Source of the DNA: a virus
DNA: 45,020 bases
Direction: 5' to 3' (one strand)
Virus record (IMG/VR): IMGVR_UViG_3300034061_004859
Coordinates: 1-45,020 of that record
Shown piece by piece: positions 36,613-45,020 of this stretch. Both the position numbers and the translations under genes were made by a program. Position 1 is the first letter of the stretch. Each line of letters opens with the position of its first letter. The notes under the pieces were generated by a model that was not told the origin of the DNA, made no database searches, and saw only the letters and a list, made by a program, of their open reading frames with translations.

Positions 36613-37877
36613 TGGCCCTGCTGTCGATCCCTCTGTGGGCCGTGCCGCCGAACTGGGCCTCCCCTGTGGTCGAGAGCCTGGAGTGGCTGACGGGCGTGTA
36701 TGCCTCACCCACGGGGGCGGAACAGCGTCAGGTGTTGCGACTTGCCCCTCGCCGGGCGTTGGAGTTCGGTGTTACGCTTTCGAACGTCAACAGGAGCTTC
36801 TTCGATGCTTACCTGGATCGTTACGGCGGCGGCGAGTTCTATCTTCCGGTTTGGTACGAGGCCGGCCGGCTTCTGGCTTCCGAGGCGGCAGGGTCGCTCC
36901 GCCTGGTCATATCCGGCGAGCGGAAGGAGTTGTCTCGGGCGACCGCGGTTTGCGTACAAGGGTCGACGCCGTACGACTGGACGGTCGCTGAGGTATCGTC
37001 CGGGTCCGCGACCGGCGGGCTGACGACGCTGACCTTGGCCTCCCCCGGTCTGGCCGTCTTGGCCGCCGCAGGGGCCAAGGTCTACCCGGCAGCCCGCTCC
37101 CGTCTGTCGGAGGACGCGGTGTCGTTCTCCAGGGCCTCCGATGACGCGACCGTGGCTCAGGTCCGGTTCGACCTGCTGACTCCTGCCAACTGGGCCGACG
37201 ACCCGGGCCTCGATACCTACGACGGCTACCCAGTGATCGCCTTCCCGTTCAACGAGAGCCAGAACCCCGGCGGCACGGTCCGCCGGCTGTTCGTCGAGTC
37301 GGACAACAACACCGGCATCCGGTTGCGGCAGGACACGGCCGACCTGGCGTTCCCCGGGGTCACCGGCACGTCCAGTTTCGTCGGCCGCACGCGGGCCGAC
37401 TTCGCCCGGTCGCTGCTGTACGCGATGCAGGGCCGGGCCGCCCAAGCTTGGTTCCCGTCTCCCTCGATCGACTTCAAGCTGACCGAGAACGTGGCTGACG
37501 GGGAGAACCAACTGACGGTGCAGCGCAACGGCTACACCGACACCGGAGGGCCGGAGACCGGGCGAGACCAAATCGCTATGCTGTACCGCGACGGCACAAC
37601 GGCGTACCGCCAGATCACCGGGTCCACGATCATCGACGCCGGTAACACGGAACTGCTAACACTGGACGCCCCGTACAACCTCGGGTTTTCGAAGGACTGG
37701 GTCCGCCGGATCAGCCTGTTGATGCCCGGCCGGTTCGACCAGGACCGTTTCGAGATCAACCACCTGACGGACACCGACGGCGTTTGCGAGATCGCGGCAG
37801 CCTTCCGCCGGGTGCCTGTGCTACGATCGGCATCTGATTGGACACCGCTGCCGTTCCCAAACTCGACGGAGGTCTGA
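36612..37877 (+). CDS. Distal/minor tail protein
   Basis: 421 residues from ATG 36612 (TGATG overlap). It opens with IPLWAVPPNWASPVVESLEWL, then AEQRQVLRLAPRRALEFGV, a pattern I know from distal tail proteins of this tail type. Later regions are strand-rich: DWTVAEVSSGSATGGLTTLT, FSRASDDATVAQVRFDLLTP, and RRISLLMPGRFDQDRFEINH. It probably forms the ring below the tube. It is followed by a DUF2163 protein and the tip genes, the usual order. No enzymatic motif is seen. Confidence 0.78.
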   Translation: MALLSIPLWAVPPNWASPVVESLEWLTGVYASPTGAEQRQVLRLAPRRALEFGVTLSNVNRSFFDAYLDRYGGGEFYLPVWYEAGRLLASEAAGSLRLVISGERKELSRATAVCVQGSTPYDWTVAEVSSGSATGGLTTLTLASPGLAVLAAAGAKVYPAARSRLSEDAVSFSRASDDATVAQVRFDLLTPANWADDPGLDTYDGYPVIAFPFNESQNPGGTVRRLFVESDNNTGIRLRQDTADLAFPGVTGTSSFVGRTRADFARSLLYAMQGRAAQAWFPSPSIDFKLTENVADGENQLTVQRNGYTDTGGPETGRDQIAMLYRDGTTAYRQITGSTIIDAGNTELLTLDAPYNLGFSKDWVRRISLLMPGRFDQDRFEINHLTDTDGVCEIAAAFRRVPVLRSASDWTPLPFPNSTEV

Positions 37878-38723
37878 GTGACAACCGACGCCCAAGACCT
37901 GAGCAACTTCGACGGCGTCCCGATCACGCTGTACACGTTCGTCCGCAGCACGACACCGACCGTGTCGGGAACTCCGGTGACGACATACTACCGATACACG
38001 TCCGCCGACCGCGACGTCGTCGTCGGGGCGGACACCTACACAGCGATCACGATCTCGGACGAAGGAATCAAGCAATCCGGCGACGAGGTATCCGACCAGT
38101 TGACGGTGACGATGCCCGCCAGTTTGCCAGTGCCGCTGTTGTTCCTGGCTGCGCCGCCGGAAGACCCGGTTGGATTGATCATCCGCCGGGTTCACGACGG
38201 CGAGACCGACCCGTTCATCGTGTGGGCCGGCACGATCGGCGCGGTCCGCCGGGTCGACGAAATAACTTCCTCGCTGGTCTGCAACACCGCCACGGCCAGC
38301 CTGAGCCGCGGCGGCCTGCGGATGCTATGGAGTCGCGGCTGCCCGCACGCATTGTACGACGGCCAGTGCCAAGCGGGCCCGCTTGATTTCGTGACGACCG
38401 GGACGATCACGGCGGTCGGCGGCGGCACGATATCGGTCCCGGAGTTCGACGCCCTGGGAGACGGCTGGTTCGACGGCGGGTGGATCGAGAAGGTCGACGG
38501 CGACGGCCACGCGCTTCGCCGGGCGATCATCTCCCACACCGGGTCCGTCGTGTCCGTGCTGACGACGACATACGGGCTGGAGATCGGTGACGCCGTGGTG
38601 GGCTTCGCCGGGTGTGACCGGTCAGCATCGACGTGCAACACGAAATTCGATAACCTGTCGAACTTCGGCGGGCATCCGTACTTGCCCGGCAAAAGTCCGT
38701 TCGACGGCGAGATAGTTTTCTGA
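37878..38723 (+). CDS. DUF2163 / phage BR0599-type tail protein
   Basis: 281 residues from GTG 37878 with GGAGGTCTGA upstream. The C-terminal third has CPHALYDGQC and FAGCDRSASTCNTKFDNLSN then FGGHPYLPG, the cysteine-rich block typical of BR0599/DUF2163 proteins; the cysteines probably bind an iron-sulfur cluster or metal at the tail hub. The N-terminal part is strand-rich (TTYYRYTSADRDVVVGADTY, IRRVHDGETDPFIVWAG). These proteins occupy the hub region of tails related to gene transfer agents. Placement before the tip genes agrees. Confidence 0.88.
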   Translation: MTTDAQDLSNFDGVPITLYTFVRSTTPTVSGTPVTTYYRYTSADRDVVVGADTYTAITISDEGIKQSGDEVSDQLTVTMPASLPVPLLFLAAPPEDPVGLIIRRVHDGETDPFIVWAGTIGAVRRVDEITSSLVCNTATASLSRGGLRMLWSRGCPHALYDGQCQAGPLDFVTTGTITAVGGGTISVPEFDALGDGWFDGGWIEKVDGDGHALRRAIISHTGSVVSVLTTTYGLEIGDAVVGFAGCDRSASTCNTKFDNLSNFGGHPYLPGKSPFDGEIVF

Positions 38724-38732
38724 GAGGGTCCT

Positions 38733-38987
38733 ATGCCGGTATGGCTGGTTTACGTCGGTATCGCCCTGTCGGTCGTCTCGTTCGGCCTGCAACTGCTGAC
38801 GGCCAAGAAAACGCCCAGCAACGCGACAAAACCCGCCGCGTTCGAGGACTTCGACTTCCCCCAGTCCGCCGAGGGAACGCCGCAAATCGTGGTGTTTGGG
38901 GACGTCTGGATCGAAGACTGGACGGTTGCCTGGTACGGCAACTACCGAACCGAGGCTATTACGGCTTCGACCGGAGGGAAGAAGTGA
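38733..38987 (+). CDS. Tail assembly protein with N-terminal hydrophobic segment
   Basis: 84 residues from ATG 38733 with GAGAGGGTCCT upstream. The first 23 residues (MPVWLVYVGIALSVVSFGLQ) form a membrane-spanning or signal-anchor helix. Then FEDFDFPQSAEGTPQIVVFG and VWIEDWTVAWYGNYRTEAIT follow, a short conserved block found beside DUF2163 proteins in related tails (PxxVVFGxVxxxxWxVxWYG). It is probably a hub or tip assembly factor. It overlaps the next gene at GTGA. Confidence 0.75.
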   Translation: MPVWLVYVGIALSVVSFGLQLLTAKKTPSNATKPAAFEDFDFPQSAEGTPQIVVFGDVWIEDWTVAWYGNYRTEAITASTGGKK

Positions 38988-39184
38988 CCACGGTCCGGAT
39001 CAGTCACGTTCGCGCGGCCGGTGTTTGTTGCCGGGGCGCCCGTGCTTGGTTCGCCAAGACGGACTTGTCCTGGCAGACATTCCTCGACGACGGCTACCCG
39101 ATCGACGTGATCCGCGCCCAAAACTGCGCCATCGCCGACCGCGTGGCTGATGTAGCCGAGGCCCGGGCCGCCGCCCATGAGTAG
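38984..39184 (+). CDS. Small conserved tail-tip protein
   Basis: 66 residues from GTG 38984 (GTGA overlap). VRISHVRAAGVCCRGARAWF followed by SWQTFLDDGYPIDVIRAQ is a pattern that I know from short proteins beside the tip gene in related tails (VRxxxxxGxCxxGarxwf). Two adjacent cysteines (CC) and the GAR motif are notable. The rest is a single acidic-basic helix (AEARAAAHE at the end). The function is unknown. The first tip gene starts inside it at 39177. Confidence 0.75.
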   Translation: MTTVRISHVRAAGVCCRGARAWFAKTDLSWQTFLDDGYPIDVIRAQNCAIADRVADVAEARAAAHE

Positions 39185-39611
39185 CAAGGGCGGTGGCGGT
39201 AGCCAGGTCGTCGGATACCGGTATTATATGGCCGTCCTGATGGGCCTGTGCCGCGGCCCGGTCGACGAAGTTACCGAGATCAAGGTCAGCGATCGTACGG
39301 CCTGGACAGGCACAGTTACAGGGAATACCAACGTCGAAATTTCGGCCAGCAATTTGTTTGGCGGTGACGACAAAGAAGGCGGGGTCAGAGGCCCGTTGTT
39401 CGTCGCCATGGGCGCCTCCGATCAAGTTCTTGCCGACGGGCAGGCGGCCGCAACGCTGACGTTCGGCGCCCAGCCGGACCTCGGCGACACGGTGACAATC
39501 AACGGGATCGTCTACACGTTCGTCGAGCCGCTGCCGCCGGTAGAGGACGGCGGCGTATCGAGCGAAGGCGGGGCAGGTTCGGGCGAGGGCGGAGGGGAAT
39601 CTGATGATTGA
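39177..39611 (+). CDS. Tail tip protein (TipJ-like), N-terminal fragment
   Basis: 144 residues from ATG 39177. It begins SSKGGGGSQVVGYRYYMAVL and continues GPVDEVTEIKVSDRTAW, FGGDDKEGGVRGPLFVAMG, the start of a TipJ-like tip protein. At residue 91 it enters the inserted-domain sequence (ATLTFGAQPDLGDTVTING), becomes Gly/Ser/Glu-rich (128-141), and stops at TGA 39609. The downstream gene, in the +1 frame, continues the domain and the tip protein. Relatives probably have one continuous gene, so this is half of a split gene. Its last codons carry the strong GGAGGGG ribosome binding site for the second half. Confidence 0.85.
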   Translation: MSSKGGGGSQVVGYRYYMAVLMGLCRGPVDEVTEIKVSDRTAWTGTVTGNTNVEISASNLFGGDDKEGGVRGPLFVAMGASDQVLADGQAAATLTFGAQPDLGDTVTINGIVYTFVEPLPPVEDGGVSSEGGAGSGEGGGESDD

Positions 39612-41790
39612 CGTACCTCTTCGCGACGACGCCGCCGGCACGGCACAAAGCCTGCGAGCCGCGATCAACGCTGACACCGTCGCGGCGGGCGTGATAGCGT
39701 CCGGGGACTCGAACGTCCTGACGATCTCCGCCGTCGCCTACGGCCCGGCGGGCGCCGCCATCGGCCTCTCCGCTTCCGCCGCTCAGCCGGTCGTCTCGGA
39801 TGCCACGCTTCAGCCGACGAGCAAGATCAAGACGCTAATCGGCGGTCTGGTGTCCGACCTTCGCGGCGTCGTGACCCTGTTCTATGACGGCCTGATCGCC
39901 ACGAACAACCCGTACCCGAAGCCGTGGTCTGTCCGCGTCAAGCGGACAACGGCTGGTTGGTTCGGCGGGTCGCCCTGGTATTCGAACCGCGCGACAATCC
40001 GGCTGGCCGACAACACGATCCGGGCGATGAACCCGGCACATATCATCTATCAGTGTATGACGGACCCGACGTGGGGCCGGGGCTTGCCCGCCGCCAGTTT
40101 CTACCTACCCAGTTTCGTTTCGGCCGCGAACACGCTGTACACCGAGGGCTTCGGCCTCTGTATGAAGTGGTCGAAGCAGACCGACATTGACGAGTTCATC
40201 CAGTCGGTCGTGTCGCATATCGGGGCGGCGCTGTACGTCGATCGGTCAACCGGATTGTTCACCTTGCGGCTGATCCGCGGCGGCTATGACGAGGAAGCCC
40301 TGCCGGTATTTACCTACGACTCCGGCGTGCTGGAGGTATCGGAGGACGATTCAACTTCGGGCGACAACAGCCACAACGAAATCATCGTCAAGTGGAAGGA
40401 CCCGAACACCAACGACGAACGGCAGACCCGGTATCAGAACCTCGCGGCCATCCAGGCGTCCGGCGCCGTCACCAGTCTGACGGTCGAGTATCCCGGCATC
40501 CCGACATCCGGCCTGGCCGCCAGGGTTGCCCAGCGTGACCTCGCGGCCAAGGCGGGCGGCATCCGTCGCATGAAGCTGGTCCTCGATCGCCGGGGCCGGA
40601 AGATCGCCCCGGGAGGCGTGTTCCGACTGTCCCTGCCGTCTCGCGGGATATCGAACATCGTCCTCCGGGCCGGGTCGGTCGAGGAAGGGAAACAGGTCGA
40701 CCCCAAGATCACCGTGGTAGCGGTCGAGGACGTGTTCGCCCTGCCGTCGACCACGTACATCACCGAACAGCCGGGGACCTGGGTTCCGCCGGACGTCTCG
40801 GTATCGGCGCCCGGCACCCGGCGTTGGCGGGAACTGTCCTACCGGGACTTGGTCCGCGCCTTGCCGCCGGCCGAGTTGGCGGCAGTCCCGATCGACGCCG
40901 GCTACGTCGCGGTAGCGGCCAAGCAGCCGAGTCCCTTGTCGACCGACTACGTGCTGTCGACCGCCGGCGACGGCGAGGATTACGTCAACCGCGGCGTCCG
41001 CCCATGGACTCCGACGGCGACCCTGACCTTCGCGATCGGCGCTTACACGACCGACTTGGTGTTGACCATGCCCGGCGACTGGCTCGTGCCGCTCGGGACA
41101 ACCCCGCTTGCCGCCTGGATCGAGAACGAGGTCGTCGCGGTCACCGATTACAACCAGACGACAGGAATAATCACCGTCGCCCGTGGTTGCCTGGACACGA
41201 TTCCCGTGCCCCACGCCGCCGGCGCCCGTATCTGGTTTCCGGACCTCGCCTTGGGCAGCGACAACCGGGAGTACTCGCCAGGCGAGACCGTACGGCTGAA
41301 AGTGTTGACCCGGAGCAACGGGCAGCAACTCGACCCGGGTGACGCCTTCGAGGATGAGGTCGTGATCGGCGGTCGACAGGGCCGTCCCTACCCGCCGGGC
41401 AACGTCCGGATCAACGGCGAACGGTTCGCCGACGGTATCGAGGCGTTGGGCGAGGTCGTCTTGACCTGGGCGCACCGGGACCGGCTGCTGCAGTCGGACG
41501 TCCTGTTGGCGCACGGCGAAGCCAGCGTAGGACCGGAGGCCGGCACGACGTACACGGTTCGTATATACGACGGGGCGACGGAAATACGGGAGACGACCGG
41601 GATATCCGGGACAACTTGGACGTACACCTACGCCATGATGGACGCCGACGGCCCGATCGCCGACATGAAGATCGAGATTGAATCTGTGCGAGGGGGCCTG
41701 TCGTCGGCCTACCACTACCTGTGGGCACAGCCACACGCGGATATCGGCTACAGCCGGGGCTACGGGCTTCGATACGGAGAGGGTGTGTAA
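39604..41790 (+). CDS. Tail tip protein (TipJ-like), main C-terminal part
   Basis: 728 residues from ATG 39604, with GGCGGAGGGGAATCTG upstream. Residues 1-70 are the second half of the inserted domain (DVPLRDDAAGTAQSLRAAIN, then ISAVAYGPAGAAIGLS). The tip body begins at PTSKIKTLIGGLVSDLRGVV and contains YPKPWSVRVKRTTAGWFGGS, HIIYQCMTDPTWGRGLP, EVSEDDSTSGDNSHNEI and, near 600-700, a fibronectin-III-like segment (GEVVLTWAHRDRL, TYTVRIYDGATE). The protein contacts the host receptor or holds the fibres. Either re-initiation at 39604 or a +1 shift at GAT TGA C could join it to the upstream fragment. Confidence 0.88.
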   Translation: MIDVPLRDDAAGTAQSLRAAINADTVAAGVIASGDSNVLTISAVAYGPAGAAIGLSASAAQPVVSDATLQPTSKIKTLIGGLVSDLRGVVTLFYDGLIATNNPYPKPWSVRVKRTTAGWFGGSPWYSNRATIRLADNTIRAMNPAHIIYQCMTDPTWGRGLPAASFYLPSFVSAANTLYTEGFGLCMKWSKQTDIDEFIQSVVSHIGAALYVDRSTGLFTLRLIRGGYDEEALPVFTYDSGVLEVSEDDSTSGDNSHNEIIVKWKDPNTNDERQTRYQNLAAIQASGAVTSLTVEYPGIPTSGLAARVAQRDLAAKAGGIRRMKLVLDRRGRKIAPGGVFRLSLPSRGISNIVLRAGSVEEGKQVDPKITVVAVEDVFALPSTTYITEQPGTWVPPDVSVSAPGTRRWRELSYRDLVRALPPAELAAVPIDAGYVAVAAKQPSPLSTDYVLSTAGDGEDYVNRGVRPWTPTATLTFAIGAYTTDLVLTMPGDWLVPLGTTPLAAWIENEVVAVTDYNQTTGIITVARGCLDTIPVPHAAGARIWFPDLALGSDNREYSPGETVRLKVLTRSNGQQLDPGDAFEDEVVIGGRQGRPYPPGNVRINGERFADGIEALGEVVLTWAHRDRLLQSDVLLAHGEASVGPEAGTTYTVRIYDGATEIRETTGISGTTWTYTYAMMDADGPIADMKIEIESVRGGLSSAYHYLWAQPHADIGYSRGYGLRYGEGV

Positions 41791-42641
41791 TGCCAGGATC
41801 AGCGGGAAGCAACTTCGGCCTGACCTACGGGTACACCACCGGGGATGCGTGGACCTTTGCGGCGGACTTCGCCCGTCTGGACACGCTGGTCTCGTTGTCC
41901 GTCGTCTCGGCCTCGGTGACCGCTCCGCCCGGTTCGCCCGCCGCAGGCGACCGATACCTGATCGCCGCTACGGCGACAGGCGCCTGGACCGGCAAGGAGA
42001 ACCAGGTCGCCCGGTACACCGGATCGGCGTGGGAATACCAGACGGCGCCGGACGGCCAAGTCGCCTACGACGAGAGCCGGGGCGCTTGGCTGCTGTTCAA
42101 CGGCTCGACATGGTCGTTCTCGACCGACCTGAGCCTCGGCGTCCGATCGGCGTTCACGTCCTACTACTGTTCGGAGGCCGTCCTTCAGTCGTCGTCGACC
42201 GGCGCCGCGGTAGCCGATCGGGTCTATTATCAGCCGTTCAACCTGCCGAACGACACGGTTGACCGTATAGGGATCAATGTGACGACAGGGGCGGCAGGAG
42301 CGTGCCGGCTCGGGTTGTACGCCGCCGACAGCGTCGGGATGCCGGGCGCCCTTATTCTGGATTGCGGGACGGTTGACACGACGTCTATCGCGATGGTCGA
42401 GGCGGCGTTCACCGCTCTCCGACTCCCGCCCAAGCGGGTATGGGCGGCGGCTACGTTCAACGCCACGCCGACTTGCACTATCGGCGCGGCAGCCGGCAGC
42501 CACGTTTTAGGTTCCAGCACGCCGGGATCGGCTTTCCGCGGCCTCGTCGTGATCAACGCTTACGGTGTGCTGGCTTCTACGGCTGTCGCGCCCACCGGGT
42601 TCATCGCCCAGGCGCCGATGATTCTGTTGCGGAAGTCCTGA
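41790..42641 (+). CDS. DUF2793-type tail fibre-associated protein
   Basis: 283 residues from ATG 41790 (TAATG overlap with the tip gene). Residues about 37-110 have VSASVTAPPGSPAAGDRYLI, ATGAWTGKENQVARYTGSAW and a late WLLFNGSTW, the DUF2793 pattern of phage fibre proteins. The rest is strand-rich and Ala/Ser/Thr-rich (SEAVLQSSSTGAAVADRVYY, AAATFNATPTCTIGAAAGSH). It probably attaches to the tip or forms part of a side fibre that binds the cell surface. The DUF2793 domain is most familiar from alphaproteobacterial phages and prophages. Confidence 0.85.
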   Translation: MPGSAGSNFGLTYGYTTGDAWTFAADFARLDTLVSLSVVSASVTAPPGSPAAGDRYLIAATATGAWTGKENQVARYTGSAWEYQTAPDGQVAYDESRGAWLLFNGSTWSFSTDLSLGVRSAFTSYYCSEAVLQSSSTGAAVADRVYYQPFNLPNDTVDRIGINVTTGAAGACRLGLYAADSVGMPGALILDCGTVDTTSIAMVEAAFTALRLPPKRVWAAATFNATPTCTIGAAAGSHVLGSSTPGSAFRGLVVINAYGVLASTAVAPTGFIAQAPMILLRKS

Positions 42642-42658
42642 TACTGGAAACCAATTCC

Positions 42659-42688
42659 GGGGTGTGGTATCGCTACCATCGGCACCCC
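42659..42688 (+). promoter_or_regulatory. Intergenic hairpin
   Basis: GGGGTG-TGGTA pairs with TACCA-(TCGG)-CACCCC around a TCGC loop in the 61-base gap between the genes at 41790 and 42703. There is no T-tract, so an intrinsic terminator is unlikely. It could set an mRNA boundary between tip genes and fibre genes. Confidence 0.4.
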
Positions 42689-42702
42689 GTCGGGGATAGA
42701 GT

Positions 42703-44797
<2,095 letters not shown>

Positions 44798-44798
44798 C

Positions 44799-45020
44799 AT
44801 GGCCGCTCCGCTGCCCGCCGACTCGACGCTGACATTGACCCGGCTTACTGCGGAAATCGACCGCCGGATCGCCCTGGCGATCGCCGGGTTGGCGCCGGCC
44901 GAACCAGTGGCGGGGTCCGACGCGCCGCCGCGCCAACACCTGAGCGCCTACCGCCCTTCCGCCCGGTTCGGCCTTGCCGGCGGAGACGCCGTCGATACCC
45001 AGACCTGGCACCACGTCGTC
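44799..45020 (+). CDS. Hypothetical protein, truncated by window end
   Basis: Only the first 74 codons are in the window. ATG 44799 follows ATAGGAGCCTGAC, a good ribosome binding site, one base after the previous stop. The visible part is AAPLPADSTLTLTRLTAEID then RRIALAIAGLAPAEP and a Pro/Ala/Arg-rich stretch. The helix with RLTAEIDRRIALAI could form a coiled coil. Nothing is recognised, and it is likely another fibre-region or late gene. Confidence 0.65.
   Translation, partial: MAAPLPADSTLTLTRLTAEIDRRIALAIAGLAPAEPVAGSDAPPRQHLSAYRPSARFGLAGGDAVDTQTWHHVV

Overview
The window is one end-to-end stretch of a high-GC, tailed double-stranded DNA phage genome (siphovirus-type gene set). It is not a bacterial chromosome: genes are tightly packed with start/stop overlaps, and there are no rRNA or tRNA genes and no host metabolism beyond ThyX. 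The head genes follow the lambda order (Nu1-like small terminase, GpA-like large terminase, gpW, portal, S49 protease with nested scaffold, decoration protein, gpE-type capsid). The tail genes include DUF2163- and DUF2793-type proteins, which I associate mainly with alphaproteobacterial phages, so an alphaproteobacterial host is my best but unproven guess. No integrase is visible.

Layout. 1-130: 9-bp tandem repeat. 263-4293: thirteen small co-directional genes of unknown function, mostly coupled through ATGA overlaps and closed by a clear Rho-independent terminator. 4324-5998: about 1.7 kb without genes, holding a 30-bp array, a 29-bp array and then an AT-rich stretch with six copies of ATGGGACA/TGTCCCAT, a good candidate replication origin. 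5999-8704: the only leftward operon, a YdaS/Cro-like regulator and a primase-polymerase/helicase. 8721-8767: a divergent operator/promoter. 8802-21797: rightward replication and DNA-modification block (ThyX, DUF2800 nuclease, DUF2815 ssDNA-binding protein, family A DNA polymerase, three methyltransferases, two NUMOD3-repeat proteins, NDT-like protein, VRR-NUC nuclease, SNF2-type helicase). 21797-33140: packaging, head and tail-tube genes. 33133-45020: tape measure, tail tip, collagen-like fibre and a repeat-bearing exported protein; the last gene runs off the window.

Most notable. (1) The methyltransferase at 16418-18853 carries an intein (16817-17860). Its HNH homing endonuclease lies not in the intein frame but in the +1 frame (16956-17843), while the intein frame stays open across it. 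(2) A ~100-residue beta-rich domain is inserted in the decoration protein, the tail-tube protein and the tail-tip protein; in the tip protein the gene is broken in two inside that domain, at a site that allows re-initiation or an RF2-like +1 frameshift. (3) A lambda-like G/GT -1 frameshift site (GGGAAAT, 32823) is present in the correct phase. (4) The polymerase has Leu at the position equivalent to E. coli Pol I F762.

How it works together (inference). The regulator at 8441-8704 would act on the symmetric operator to choose between the leftward PrimPol operon and the rightward replication block. PrimPol/helicase would start synthesis near the iterons, and the polymerase, ssDNA-binding protein and nucleases would complete replication and recombination. 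The methyltransferases would mark the DNA. The lambda-like packaging and head genes and the long-tail genes then build the virion.
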